Source: Rhodoferax sp.
GTDB taxonomy: Bacteria; Pseudomonadota; Gammaproteobacteria; Burkholderiales; Burkholderiaceae_C
Assembly: GCA_031291305.1 (NCBI GenBank)
Contig: JARLJH010000036.1
Coordinates: 1-64,000 of the forward strand
Direction of reading: 5' to 3'
Length of the DNA: 64,000 bases
Notes under the pieces: model-generated
Seen by the model: the letters and a program-made list of their open reading frames with translations, nothing else
Database searches by the model: none
Told to the model about the DNA's origin: nothing
Position numbers and translations under genes: made by a program
In this document: one piece after another, positions 18,607-28,051 of the stretch
How the letters are laid out: each line of letters begins with the position of its first letter
Numbering within the stretch: position 1 is the first letter of the stretch

Positions 18607-19881
18607 ATGCTTGACCTATTGATCCACCACGCCAGCCTGCCCGACGGGCGCAAAGAGATGTCACTCGCCGTCCAGGACGGCAAGATCGTCGAGGTCAGCC
18701 CCGGTTTGCAGGCCCCGGCACAGCAAACCGTTGATGCGCAAGGCTACCTGCTGAGCCCGCCGTTTGTTGACCCGCACTTTCACATGGATGCCACGCTGAG
18801 CTACGGCCTGCCGCGCGTCAACCAGTCGGGCACGCTGCTTGAAGGCATTGCACTGTGGGGTGAACTCAAACCACTGCTCACCCAGGACGAATTGGTGGAA
18901 CACGCCATGGCCTACTGCGACTGGGCCGTGGCCAAAGGATTGCTGGCGATTCGCACGCACGTGGACGTGTGTGATGCGCGCCTGCTGGCGGTGGACGCCT
19001 TGCTGGACGTCAAGCGCCAGGTGGCGCCCTACATCAACCTGCAACTGGTGGCCTTTCCGCAGGATGGTGTGTTGCGTGCGCCGGGTGCGCTGGACAACCT
19101 GAAACGTGCACTCGACAAAGGCGTGGACGTGGTTGGTGGCATCCCGCACTTTGAGCGCACCATGGTCGATGGGGCTGCCAGCGTCAAGCTGCTGTGTGAA
19201 CTGGCCGCGGAGCGCGGCCTGCGCGTGGACATGCACTGCGACGAGTCGGACGACCCGCTGTCGCGCCATGTCGAAACCCTGGCGTATGAGACCCAACGCC
19301 TGGGGCTGCACGGACGCGTCACTGGCTCACACCTGACCTCCATGCACAGCATGGACAACTATTACGTCAGCAAACTGATCGCCCTGATGACAGAGGCGCA
19401 GTTGCACGCTGTGGCGAATCCGCTGATCAACATCACCCTGCAGGGACGCCACGACACGTATCCCAAACGCCGTGGCATGACGCGTGTGCCCGAGCTGCTG
19501 GCCGCTGGCATCAATGTGGCGTTTGGCCACGACTGTGTGATGGACCCGTGGTACTCCTTGGGCAGTGGCGACATGCTGGAGGTGGCCCACATGGGCCTGC
19601 ACGTGGCACAAATGACCAGCCAGAGCGCCATGCGCGCCTGTTTTGATGCCGTCACGGTGAACGCCGCCCGCGTCATGGGGCTGGCGGGTTATGGATTGGA
19701 GGTAGGCTGCCACGCCGACTTTGTGCTGCTGCAAGCGCGTGATCCCGTTGAGGCACTGCGTCTGCGCGCCACCCGACTGAAAGTCTTTAAACGCGGCCAG
19801 TTGTTGGCCGAGTCAGCGCCCGCCGTGGCGCAGCTGCACCTTCCGCAAAGGCCGACGCAAACGGCCTGGATGGGTGCCTGA
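18607..19881 (+). CDS. codA: CodA-family cytosine/5-methylcytosine deaminase
   Basis: The 424-residue amidohydrolase aligns with E. coli CodA throughout: PPFVDPHFHMDATLSYG (metal HxH), NQSGTLLEGI, RTHVDVCDA, VAFPQDGVL, VDMHCDESDD, GSHLTSMHS, INITLQGRHDTYPKRRGMTR and FGHDCVMDPWYSLG. The last motif is FGHDDVFDPWY in CodA. The metal-ligand Asp is kept (Asp309), but the next residue, CodA Asp314, is Cys310. Loss of that Asp marks bacterial 5-methylcytosine deaminases, which make thymine. The gene is the last of the transporter operon, and the reductive degradation operon for thymine/uracil lies about 8 kb upstream. Cytosine could still be a substrate. Confidence 0.88.
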   Translation: MLDLLIHHASLPDGRKEMSLAVQDGKIVEVSPGLQAPAQQTVDAQGYLLSPPFVDPHFHMDATLSYGLPRVNQSGTLLEGIALWGELKPLLTQDELVEHAMAYCDWAVAKGLLAIRTHVDVCDARLLAVDALLDVKRQVAPYINLQLVAFPQDGVLRAPGALDNLKRALDKGVDVVGGIPHFERTMVDGAASVKLLCELAAERGLRVDMHCDESDDPLSRHVETLAYETQRLGLHGRVTGSHLTSMHSMDNYYVSKLIALMTEAQLHAVANPLINITLQGRHDTYPKRRGMTRVPELLAAGINVAFGHDCVMDPWYSLGSGDMLEVAHMGLHVAQMTSQSAMRACFDAVTVNAARVMGLAGYGLEVGCHADFVLLQARDPVEALRLRATRLKVFKRGQLLAESAPAVAQLHLPQRPTQTAWMGA

Positions 19882-19900
19882 TAACCCGATAAGTTTATAC

Positions 19901-19958
19901 AACAAATTGCCTTATAGCCCCCATTCAGCATAGGCTTACAGCTATATACAAGATAGCA
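19901..19958 (+). repeat. Dispersed intergenic repeat, copy 5 of 14
   Basis: The copy reads AAATTGCCTTATAGCCCCC, then a spacer, then TTACAGCTATATACAAGATAGCA. It directly follows the deaminase gene. Confidence 0.8.
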
Positions 19959-20081
19959 TTTGACGAACGAATCCACCACCCGTTCATCGGTCCATCCATG
20001 CCTGGTCGGCGCCAGCAGCGGGGTGGCTTATAGTCTTGCCACGGTCAAGCTCAGCCGAATCACTTTCACGATGGTCGCCTC

Positions 20082-21062
20082 ATGAACATATTGCGCTTGC
20101 TTTCACCCATCTGGGTCGCTCTGGGCTTGGCCGCTTGTGGTCAATCAACCGGGCCCAGCGTCAACACACCGCAGGAACCTGCTGCGGCAGCGTCGGCACC
20201 CGTGGTCAAGCAGGAAATTGCGCTGGTCATGAAGACACTGACCAATCCGTTTTTTGTCGAAATGGAAAAAGGCGCGCGACGCGCCGAACAAGAACTCGGC
20301 GTCAACCTGGTGGTCAAAACGGCGGCACAAGAAACCTCCATCGAGCAGCAAATCCAGCTGGTCGAAGACCTGACCGCCGCCAAGGTAAACGCCATCGTCA
20401 TCGCGCCAGGTGACTCGCAACGCCTGATTCCTGCGCTTAAAAAAGCCCGCGATGCGGGTATCAGCATCGTCAACGTCGACAACCGACTTGATCCGGATGC
20501 CATCCAGCAGGCAGGGATGGCACCGATACCATTTATCAGCGTGGACAATGAAGCGGGAGCCTATAAGGCAGGTCAATTCCTGGCGAAAGGCGTCACCACA
20601 CCGACTGAAGCGGCCATTCTCGAAGGTATTCGCAGTGCCGATAACGCCAAGCAGCGCGCTACGGGCGCGCGCCGCGCACTGCTGGAAAACCCGCATATCA
20701 AATTGGTGGCGTCCGAGACTGCCAACTGGAAAATTGACGAGGCCTATACCGTGACGCAGCAGATGTTCAGCGCGCACCCCAAGATCAAGCTGCTGTTTGC
20801 CTCCAACGACATCATGGCCATTGGTGCGCTGAAATACCTGCAGAAAAGTGGCCTGCAAGGGGTCAGAGTGGCCGGTTTTGATGCTCTGAACGAAGCACTG
20901 GCCGAAATCCGCAACAAACGCATGGTTGCCACCGTGGATCAGCAAGCGGCTGAACAGGGTTACCAGGGGGTGGCGCTGGCGCTACGCCTGACCCAAGGCA
21001 GTTCGGTACCCAGTGTCACCACCATCGACACCCGGCTGATCACCGCCGATACCCTGAATTGA
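20082..21062 (+). CDS. RbsB/LuxP-type periplasmic binding lipoprotein, likely sensor partner
   Basis: The 326-residue protein has a lipoprotein signal with lipobox LAAC and a Peripla_BP_4 fold: IALVMKTLTNPFFVEMEKGA, INAIVIAPGD-like VNAIVIAPGDSQRLIPAL, ISIVNVDNRLD, KLLFASNDIMAIGALKYL and RVAGFDALNEAL. Such proteins bind sugars or furanosyl signals. No ABC ATPase or permease lies next to it. A hybrid kinase with a large periplasmic domain starts 15 bases downstream, so it more likely presents a ligand to the kinase, as LuxP does for LuxQ. The ligand is unknown. Confidence 0.88.
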   Translation: MNILRLLSPIWVALGLAACGQSTGPSVNTPQEPAAAASAPVVKQEIALVMKTLTNPFFVEMEKGARRAEQELGVNLVVKTAAQETSIEQQIQLVEDLTAAKVNAIVIAPGDSQRLIPALKKARDAGISIVNVDNRLDPDAIQQAGMAPIPFISVDNEAGAYKAGQFLAKGVTTPTEAAILEGIRSADNAKQRATGARRALLENPHIKLVASETANWKIDEAYTVTQQMFSAHPKIKLLFASNDIMAIGALKYLQKSGLQGVRVAGFDALNEALAEIRNKRMVATVDQQAAEQGYQGVALALRLTQGSSVPSVTTIDTRLITADTLN

Positions 21063-21077
21063 CGCGCTGGTGCCTGC

Positions 21078-23495
21078 TTGAAACGACGCTCCAGCATCAC
21101 GACGAAACTGCTCGGCTACCTGCTGATCGCAGGGGTTTTACCTGTGATCTTGCTCGGGAGCATTACATTTCAAGTCACCAAGCGCGTGGTGACAGAGCAG
21201 GCCGAGGCGGAAAACACGCGGCTACTGTCCAGTTTTGCCTCGTATTTAAGCCTGTACCAGGACCAGATTGACGACTTGGCAGCCAACATTGCTGGCAATG
21301 CCGAGATTGGCCAGGCACTGCGCCATGCCGACGATGGTTCCGCCGACACCTATGACGAACTGGAGTTGCGCGCCCGCCTTGGTTACATCCTGAACAGCTA
21401 TGTGCGTGCCAAGGGTCTGGTGTCGATCAACGTGTTCTCACGCGGTGGCGCACGCTTCCAGGTGGGAGAGACGCTCAACGTCAGCAAGGTGGAAACAGCG
21501 GAAATCCAGCGTCTGATGCAGGAGGCTGCCAGTTCCAGTTCACCCACCCTGTGGCGCGGCGTGTTTGACAACCTGAACACCCACTCGGATGAAAAAAAGG
21601 TCATCAGTGTGACCCGCGACATCCGGCATTTTTCACCCACCACGGGCCAATCTGATGTGGTCGGGGTGCTGGTGATCAGCCTCAACAATGACATCATGAA
21701 GAGTTTTCTGCGTGGCATTCCGCTGGAGGCGGGCAGCCAGCTCATGAGCTTGGACCCACAGGGCTACATCAACTTGCATTCTGACCCACGCCAATTCGGC
21801 AAACCCGAATTGCCCGCGTTGCTGGCGCTGATGCGTGCACCCACCGCCGTATCTCGGCTCACGCTGGACGGCCAGGAAGTGCTGATGCAGGTGATGCCAA
21901 CCCAGGGCCATTCAGGCATGTTGGCGGTGATCAAGCCCAGTCACCTGCTGACGCAGAAGGTGAACCAGTTGGCCGTATTGACCCTGGCTGTGGTGGTACT
22001 GGCCTTGCTGGCAGTACTGACCGTGGCCTGGGCCTTTGCAAGAAAAGTGGTGACACCGGTTAAGGCGGTGTCACAGGGTTTCAGGCAGATTGCCAATGGA
22101 CCCGTCGGGCTGCAACCCTTGCCCGAAGACGCGGTACCTGAAGAAATTGCCCAACTCATTCATGGCTACAACAACCACCTGCTGGCCCTGGAAGCCCAAA
22201 ACACCGCTGCTGAAGAACTGCGCCTGGCCAAGAACGAGGCCGAAGCCGCCAACCTGGCCAAGAGTCGCTTTCTGGCGATCATGAGCCACGAGATCCGCAC
22301 GCCCATGAATGGCATTCTGGGCACGGCGCAATTGCTGTTGTCGCACCGACTCAGTGAACATGATCGCTTGGACTATGCACGCACCGTACTCAGCTCGGGC
22401 CAGTCGCTGCTTTCACTGCTCAATGACATACTGGATTTATCCAAGATCGAGGCCGGCAAGTTCCAGTTGGACATGACCGACATTGATCCGCAGACGCTGC
22501 TGTCAGATACCCAAGCCCTGTTTGCCAGTGCTGCCAAAAACAAAGCACTGGGGCTGGCGTGTGTCTGGCAAGGTCCGGCCGGTCGGCGCTACCGCAGTGA
22601 TGGTCATCGTCTGCGCCAGATGCTCTCCAATCTGGTGGGCAATGCCATCAAGTTCACCGCTGCGGGTCATATTGAGGTTCAGGCCAACGAGATCGATCTG
22701 GACGGTCAGACGGCACTGCTGGAGTTTTCTGTCACCGATACCGGCATGGGCATCGAACCGAACAAGCTGCCCCTGCTGTTCAAGCCGTTCTCCCAAGCCG
22801 ACAGCTCCACCACCCGCCAGTTTGGCGGTAGCGGCTTGGGCTTGTCGATCGTTCGCAGTCTGGCCCATCTGCTAGGCGGCGATGTGGGGGTACAAAGCCA
22901 GCCGGGCCAGGGCTCGCGCTTCTGGTTTCGGGTGAAGGCGCAGGTGCTAACACCCCCTGCACAGCAGATTCAACCAGCACAGGAGGTTCGCCAGCAGAGC
23001 CGACAGGCAGCAGGCTCAATGGCGCGCAGCCGTGCGGTGCCCAGCATGTGCGGGCGCATTCTGGTGGTGGAAGACAACGCGGTGAACTGTCTGGTGATCG
23101 AAGGTCTGCTGGCGCAGATGGCTCTGACAGTGACAGTGGCGAATGATGGGCAGCAGGCACTGGCGCATGTTCAGGCGGGCGAGAAATTTGATGTGATCCT
23201 GATGGATTTGCAGATGCCGGTCATGGACGGCTACGCCAGTGCCACAGCGATACGCGCGTGGGAAATGCAGGGCAACCATGCACGCACACCCATCGTTGCG
23301 CTGACAGCAGATGCGTTTGAAGAAGACCGTCAACGCTGCCTGGCGGTAGGCATGGACGGCTTTCTGACCAAGCCCATTGCGCTGCGTGACTTGGTGGCGG
23401 CACTGAACGCTTGGTTGCCGGACGTAGACCATCCCTTCGAACATACGGCGCTGGGCACCGAGCCGGGCGATGCAGCTGGCCGGGTACAGGACTAG
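21078..23495 (+). CDS. Hybrid sensor histidine kinase/response regulator
   Basis: The 805-residue protein has a first membrane helix at about residues 12-30, a periplasmic cache-like sensor to about 290, a second helix ([20 protein letters not shown]) and a HAMP linker. HisKA follows with phospho-acceptor His404 in [10 protein letters not shown], then HATPase_c ([25 protein letters not shown]). The C-terminal receiver has Asp710 in [11 protein letters not shown] and Lys in FLTKPIAL. It starts with TTG just after the binding lipoprotein gene. No Hpt or output-regulator gene is adjacent, so the final phosphorelay steps lie elsewhere. The malic enzyme gene converges on it. Confidence 0.93.
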   Translation: MKRRSSITTKLLGYLLIAGVLPVILLGSITFQVTKRVVTEQAEAENTRLLSSFASYLSLYQDQIDDLAANIAGNAEIGQALRHADDGSADTYDELELRARLGYILNSYVRAKGLVSINVFSRGGARFQVGETLNVSKVETAEIQRLMQEAASSSSPTLWRGVFDNLNTHSDEKKVISVTRDIRHFSPTTGQSDVVGVLVISLNNDIMKSFLRGIPLEAGSQLMSLDPQGYINLHSDPRQFGKPELPALLALMRAPTAVSRLTLDGQEVLMQVMPTQGHSGMLAVIKPSHLLTQKVNQLAVLTLAVVVLALLAVLTVAWAFARKVVTPVKAVSQGFRQIANGPVGLQPLPEDAVPEEIAQLIHGYNNHLLALEAQNTAAEELRLAKNEAEAANLAKSRFLAIMSHEIRTPMNGILGTAQLLLSHRLSEHDRLDYARTVLSSGQSLLSLLNDILDLSKIEAGKFQLDMTDIDPQTLLSDTQALFASAAKNKALGLACVWQGPAGRRYRSDGHRLRQMLSNLVGNAIKFTAAGHIEVQANEIDLDGQTALLEFSVTDTGMGIEPNKLPLLFKPFSQADSSTTRQFGGSGLGLSIVRSLAHLLGGDVGVQSQPGQGSRFWFRVKAQVLTPPAQQIQPAQEVRQQSRQAAGSMARSRAVPSMCGRILVVEDNAVNCLVIEGLLAQMALTVTVANDGQQALAHVQAGEKFDVILMDLQMPVMDGYASATAIRAWEMQGNHARTPIVALTADAFEEDRQRCLAVGMDGFLTKPIALRDLVAALNAWLPDVDHPFEHTALGTEPGDAAGRVQD

Positions 23496-23541
23496 CGCTT
23501 TACGCAGGCCTCTGCTGCCCAGCTGCAACTGGCTTCAAGTA

Positions 23542-25185
23542 TCAAATGTAGGACGGATAGTGCGTGTCGTACACGTGGGCACGCACCAGTTCCATCAGGT
23601 TTTCCGGGCGTGAGCAGCTGGCCAGTCCGCGTTCGAAAATCACTTCTGCCACAGCCACGGCAATGTGCACTGACACCTCGCGCACACTGGTCAGCGGCGG
23701 CAGCAGGCTGCCCTGCATCAGGTCGGCCGGAGTGACATAGGCGGCCAAAGTCTTCGCAGCGGCCAGGAACATCTCGTCGGTGATGCGCGTGGCACCGCAG
23801 GCGATCGCACCCAGGCCCAAGCCCGGGAAGATGTAGGAGTTGTTGCCCTGGCGCGGCACCAGAGTTTTGCCACAGCATTGCACTGGGGCAAACGGGCTGC
23901 CGCAGGCAAACAGGGCACGCCCCTGGGTGGCGTGGTAGGCCTCTTCAGCGGTGCATTCGGCTTTGGAGGTCGGATTGGACAGCGCGAAGACGATCGGCAA
24001 GGGATTGATCGCCGCCATCGCCTCCAGCACTTCGGTGGTGAAGGCACCACCGACCGCCGCCACGCCAATAATGGCGGTGGGTTGCAGCGCGTTCACCGCG
24101 GTCAGGAAATCGTCCACCTGAGCATGCGGGTGCGCGTAGGGCAGCTTCTGTGCAGCCAAGCCGGTGCGCGACTGCACCACCAGGCCCTTGGAGTCCACCA
24201 GCCAGCAGCGCTGACGTGCCACCTCCAGCTCAGCGCCTTCGGCCACCATGGCCGCCACCAGCAAATCAGCAATGCCGGTCGCGGCCTCACCCGCACCCAG
24301 GAACAGGAACGTCTCGTCGATCAGCCGCGTGCCCTTGACGCGCAACGCCGACAACATGGCCGACAGCGCCACCGCTGCGGTGCCTTGAATATCGTCGTTG
24401 AAGGTGCAAATTTTGTCGCGATAGCGCTCCAGCAGCCGGAAAGCGTTGTGGTTGGCAAAGTCTTCAAACTGGATGATCACGTTGGGGAACACCTCGATCG
24501 CGGCGGTGATGAACTCGTCCACCAGTTCGTCATAGGCCGCGCCGGTGACGCGGTGGCGGCGCAGACCCACGTAATACGGGTCGGCCAGCAGGGTTTCGTT
24601 GTTGGTGCCCATGTCCAAGGTGATGGGCAGGCAGATGGCCGGGTCAATGCCGGCGCAGGCGGTGTACAGCGAAAGCTTGCCCACCGGAATGCCCATGCCG
24701 TTGGCGCCCTGATCGCCCAGACCCAGAATACGCTCACCATCGGTGACGACGATGATGCCGGCTTTGTGCGGCCAGTTGCGCAGGATGTCGGCGATGCGGC
24801 CACGGTCATTGATGCTGATAAACATGCCCCGATGGCGCTGGAAGATATGCCCGAAGCGCTGGCAAGCCAGGCCCACGGTGGGCGTGTAAATCAGCGGCAT
24901 GATCTCGTCTAGGTTGTCGCACACTACCCGAAAGAACAGCGCCTCGTTGCGGTCATGCAGAGAAGTCAGCGCCATGAATTTGTCCAGCGGATCAGGCAGG
25001 CGGCGCATATTTTCCAGAAAGCGGGCGACCTGCTCGTCCTGCGTCTGCACGTGCGGTGGCAACAAACCGCGCAACCCCAGCGCGTCGCGCTCGACCTCGG
25101 AGAAAGCAGTGCCTTTGTTGAGCAGCGGGTTTTGCAGCAAGGCAATGCCATGCTCAACGCTATCCGGGTTGATTTTCTTGGTCAT
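23542..25185 (-). CDS. maeA: NAD-dependent malic enzyme
   Basis: The 547-residue protein oxidatively decarboxylates malate to pyruvate. Family segments are IYTPTVGLACQRFGHIFQ, VVTDGERILGLGDQGANGMG, IPVGKLSLYTACAGI, QFEDFANHNAFRLLERYR, TFNDDIQGTAAVAL and the Rossmann loop FLGAGEAATGIADLL. It is the SfcA/MaeA type, not the phosphotransacetylase fusion. The ATG at 25185 has GAGGAAG just upstream; an earlier in-frame ATG lies within the promoter region. With the dicarboxylate transporter in this window it could feed C4 acids into pyruvate. Confidence 0.95.
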   Translation of the reverse strand: MTKKINPDSVEHGIALLQNPLLNKGTAFSEVERDALGLRGLLPPHVQTQDEQVARFLENMRRLPDPLDKFMALTSLHDRNEALFFRVVCDNLDEIMPLIYTPTVGLACQRFGHIFQRHRGMFISINDRGRIADILRNWPHKAGIIVVTDGERILGLGDQGANGMGIPVGKLSLYTACAGIDPAICLPITLDMGTNNETLLADPYYVGLRRHRVTGAAYDELVDEFITAAIEVFPNVIIQFEDFANHNAFRLLERYRDKICTFNDDIQGTAAVALSAMLSALRVKGTRLIDETFLFLGAGEAATGIADLLVAAMVAEGAELEVARQRCWLVDSKGLVVQSRTGLAAQKLPYAHPHAQVDDFLTAVNALQPTAIIGVAAVGGAFTTEVLEAMAAINPLPIVFALSNPTSKAECTAEEAYHATQGRALFACGSPFAPVQCCGKTLVPRQGNNSYIFPGLGLGAIACGATRITDEMFLAAAKTLAAYVTPADLMQGSLLPPLTSVREVSVHIAVAVAEVIFERGLASCSRPENLMELVRAHVYDTHYPSYI

Positions 25186-25232
25186 GGGAGACTTCCTCTG
25201 GCAATTTTTGAGTCGTGACACTTCACGAAGGC

Positions 25233-25262
25233 ATCATGGTACTCCTGCTTAACCTGTGTCAA
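25233..25262 (-). promoter_or_regulatory. Sigma-70-like promoter of the malic enzyme gene
   Basis: On the minus strand a perfect -35 TTGACA (25262-25257) is followed after 18 bases by CATGAT (25238-25233, four of six matches to TATAAT). Transcription would begin about 40 bases before the chosen ATG. Confidence 0.45.
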
Positions 25263-25285
25263 GAGGTCAGATCAGCAGAAACCTA

Positions 25286-25342
25286 TTTGCTTCACAAAGC
25301 ATAGTAATCTATCCTTAGCAGATAAGGGCTAGATGCCAATTT
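25286..25342 (-). repeat. Dispersed intergenic repeat, copy 6 of 14
   Basis: On the minus strand it reads AAATTGGCATCTAGCCC, then a hairpin of TTA-rich arms (CCTTA-GCAGA-TAAGG on the plus strand), then ATTACTATGC. It lies between the malic enzyme and hemerythrin genes, just outside the malic enzyme promoter. The rest of this 301-base gap shows nothing else. Confidence 0.8.
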
Positions 25343-25486
25343 AGTGCAAATGAACTCAACCATCCAGCGGGCCGTCATACGAGGCCGTATTGCGTCCAGT
25401 TGCGCTGATTTGGCCTGGTTCATGTGCACCCGACGCCGTACCGAGCCGATCAATCTAGAGAAACAAAGCAGGCCTTACTGCAGTCT

Positions 25487-25981
25487 CTAAGTCGTCATGC
25501 GCTGGGCGCGCGCTGCCAGTTCCACCGCGAACTGCCCCTTCGCCTCAGGATAAATCAGGGTTTCTTCGAGCACGATGTGGTCATGCATCAGCGCCAGGAA
25601 GACTTCCACGTTATGCAGCAGCTCGGCCAAATCGACCCAGTCTTCGCCATCGGCAATGGCGCGCAGCATGGGGGCGAGTTCCAGCCAATTCTGCTCAATC
25701 CAGCCGTGATCCTGCTGCAGCGTGCGCACCGCGTGCACCAGCTCGGCGTTGTCGCTGGCCAGCAACTTGGGAAAAATGTCTTTTTCTTCGTCGGCATGGT
25801 GCTGGCGTGCCGTGGCTGAAAAGAAGGCCTCGATCACACGAACCGCGTCGCGGTACTGGGCCTCATCGGCACCCGCCTGAATCTGCTCCAGCACGCCCGT
25901 CAATTTCTCCAGATGTTCATGAATTTGCTGGTGGCATGCATCCAGCGCCTGAAAACGGTCGGATTGGGTATCGGGCTTCAT
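25487..25981 (-). CDS. Hemerythrin-like HHE domain protein
   Basis: The 164-residue helical protein has the His/Glu pattern of a di-iron hemerythrin cation-binding domain: DACHQQIHEHLEKL, ATARQHHADEEKDIFP, LQQDHGWIEQNW and LALMHDHIVLEETLIYPE. Such proteins bind O2 or NO, or handle iron under redox stress. The ATG at 25981 has AGGAG six bases upstream. It is divergent from the ferredoxin-linked oxidoreductase operon across a region with an FNR/ANR-like box, so both may respond to oxygen. Confidence 0.85.
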   Translation of the reverse strand: MKPDTQSDRFQALDACHQQIHEHLEKLTGVLEQIQAGADEAQYRDAVRVIEAFFSATARQHHADEEKDIFPKLLASDNAELVHAVRTLQQDHGWIEQNWLELAPMLRAIADGEDWVDLAELLHNVEVFLALMHDHIVLEETLIYPEAKGQFAVELAARAQRMTT

Positions 25982-26078
25982 CACTTACTCCTGAAAATGG
26001 ATATCGATGTTGATGGGATCAACGCGACTGTAGCTGCATCGACGACCTAGTTTCGCCGATTTTCATGCCGATTGGTAT

Positions 26079-26092
26079 TTGATCTAGATCAT
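26079..26092. promoter_or_regulatory. FNR/ANR-like box between hemerythrin and oxidoreductase operon
   Basis: TTGAT-CTAG-ATCAT matches the FNR/ANR/DNR consensus TTGAT-N4-ATCAA at nine of ten positions. It lies about 98 bases before the hemerythrin start and 112 bases before the oxidoreductase start. A second palindrome, TTGAT-GGG-ATCAA at 26010-26022, has perfect arms but a 3-base spacer. Confidence 0.55.
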
Positions 26093-26203
26093 GTTTACTG
26101 CAGATTCAAAGACAAAGCCAGACACTGCCCGGCGGACCTTGGCGTACCATCGCGCTCACCTGCGGCAAGGCTGACTCACTGCAAGCAGGGCAAGGAGACA
26201 ACG

Positions 26204-28051
26204 TTGCAACCCACCAACACCGCCAACCCCGCCTATTTCCACAAGGTCGTGGACTGTCAGTGGGCCTGTCCGGCCCACACCCCCGTACCCGAATACATCC
26301 GTCTGATCGGACAGGGTCGCTACAGCGACGCCTACATGGTCAACTGGGTGTCCAATGTGTTTCCGGGTATTTTGGGGCGTACCTGCGACCGCCCTTGCGA
26401 GCCCGCTTGCCGACGTTCGCGGGTCGAAGAAAACAACGGCCTCAAGCCCGAGCCGGTAGCCATTTGCCGACTCAAACGGGCGGCCGCCGACAACAAGGAC
26501 TCGGTGCTGGACCGTATGCCCGCCATTGCACCGTCCAACGGCAAACGCATTGCCTGCGTGGGCGCCGGGCCAGCGTCGCTGACGGTGGCGCGTGACCTGG
26601 CCCCGCTGGGCTACCAGATCACGGTGTTTGAGGGTGAGGCCAAGGCCGGCGGCTTCATGCGCTCGCAGATCCCACGCTTCAGGCTGCCCGAGTCGGTGAT
26701 CGACGAGGAAACCGGCTACATCCTGAACATGGGTATCGATTTCAAAAACAACCAGCGCGTGGAATCCATGCAAGCGCTGCTGGCACAAGGCTATGACGCT
26801 GTGTTTGTCGGTTGCGGCGCACCACGCGGGCGTGATCTGGACGTCCCAGGCCGCGCTGAGGCGGGCGCCAATATCCACATCGGCATTGACTGGCTGGCCA
26901 ACGTGTCGTTTGGCCACATCAACACCGTGGGAGAGCGCGTGATCGTGCTCGGCGGTGGCAATACCGCCATGGACTGCTGCCGTTCGGCACGGCGCCTGGG
27001 TGGCAAAGACGTGAAAGTGATTGTGCGCAGCGGCTTCGAAGAGATGAAAGCCTCACCTTGGGAAAAGGAAGACGCGCAGCACGAAGGCATCCCGATCCTG
27101 AACTACCACGTCCCCAAGACGGTGGAACACGTGAATGGCAAGCTGACCGGCATGACGTTTGAGATCGTTCGCGCCGAATACGATGCCAAAGGCCGACGCA
27201 GCCTGATCCCTACAGGCGAGCCCGACGTCCACGTCGAATGCGACACGATCCTGGTAGCCATCGGCCAGGAAAACGCGTTTCCGTGGATTGAGCGTGACTG
27301 CGGCATCAATTTTGACAAGTGGGGCTTGCCGGTGCTGGGTGAGGGCACCTTCCAGTCCACCGTGCCCAAGGTCTTTTTTGGTGGTGACGCAGCCTACGGC
27401 CCGAAAAACATCATCACGGCCGTGGCCCATGGGCACGAGGCGGCGGTGTCGATCGACCGTTTGCTCAGCGGTGAAGACGTGTCGCGCCGCCCGCCGCCAA
27501 TGACCAATCTGATGTCGCAAAAGATGGGTATCCACGAGTGGAGCTACCGCAATGATGTGTCCAACGACCATCGCTTCAAAGTGCCGTGGGCCCAGGCAGA
27601 GCAAGCACTGGCCAGTATCAAAATTGAAGTGGAATTGGGTTTTGACGCGGCCACGGCGTTCAAGGAAGCCAGCCGCTGCCTGAACTGCGACGTGCAGACG
27701 GTGTTCAACCGCAGCACCTGCATCGAGTGTGATGCCTGTGTCGATATCTGCCCGATGGATTGCATCACCTTCACCGCCAACGGCGACGAAGCGGATCTGC
27801 GAACGCACCTGAAGGCACCTGCAACGCACACGACGCAGGATCTGTATGTGTCGGCCGAGCTCAAAACAGGGCGCATCATGGTCAAAGACGAAGACGTGTG
27901 CCTGCACTGCGGCCTGTGCGCCGAGCGTTGTCCTACCGGAGCCTGGGACATGCAGAAATTCCTCCTCAACACCACACAGGCGGGGCCACGCGCCCGAGAC
28001 AGTCAGCCAGTCGCAGCACCGGAACACAGCGTGGGAGTCGCAGCATCATGA
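26204..28051 (+). CDS. korC: NAD(P) reductase subunit of a 2-oxoacid oxidoreductase (GltD-like, Fe-S)
   Basis: The protein has about 615 residues from the TTG at 26204, which follows AAGGAGA; longer in-frame extensions lack family resemblance. The N-terminal Fe-S region has CQWACPAHTPVPEY and GRTCDRPCEPACRR. FAD binding is GAGPASLTVARDLAPLGY, and NAD(P) binding is VLGGGNTAMDCCRSARRLG. A C-terminal ferredoxin part follows, with CIECDACVDICPMDCI and CLHCGLCAERCPTGAW. It is joined by a 4-base overlap to 2-oxoacid oxidoreductase alpha and beta genes. This matches the alpha-beta-gamma plan of the Azoarcus 2-oxoglutarate:NADP oxidoreductase, where gamma is the flavin NADP reductase. Confidence 0.82.
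   Translation: MQPTNTANPAYFHKVVDCQWACPAHTPVPEYIRLIGQGRYSDAYMVNWVSNVFPGILGRTCDRPCEPACRRSRVEENNGLKPEPVAICRLKRAAADNKDSVLDRMPAIAPSNGKRIACVGAGPASLTVARDLAPLGYQITVFEGEAKAGGFMRSQIPRFRLPESVIDEETGYILNMGIDFKNNQRVESMQALLAQGYDAVFVGCGAPRGRDLDVPGRAEAGANIHIGIDWLANVSFGHINTVGERVIVLGGGNTAMDCCRSARRLGGKDVKVIVRSGFEEMKASPWEKEDAQHEGIPILNYHVPKTVEHVNGKLTGMTFEIVRAEYDAKGRRSLIPTGEPDVHVECDTILVAIGQENAFPWIERDCGINFDKWGLPVLGEGTFQSTVPKVFFGGDAAYGPKNIITAVAHGHEAAVSIDRLLSGEDVSRRPPPMTNLMSQKMGIHEWSYRNDVSNDHRFKVPWAQAEQALASIKIEVELGFDAATAFKEASRCLNCDVQTVFNRSTCIECDACVDICPMDCITFTANGDEADLRTHLKAPATHTTQDLYVSAELKTGRIMVKDEDVCLHCGLCAERCPTGAWDMQKFLLNTTQAGPRARDSQPVAAPEHSVGVAAS

Noticed and set aside
26010-26022. TTGAT-GGG-ATCAA as a second FNR box
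   Set aside because: The arms are perfect but the spacer is three bases instead of four, so normal FNR binding is unlikely.
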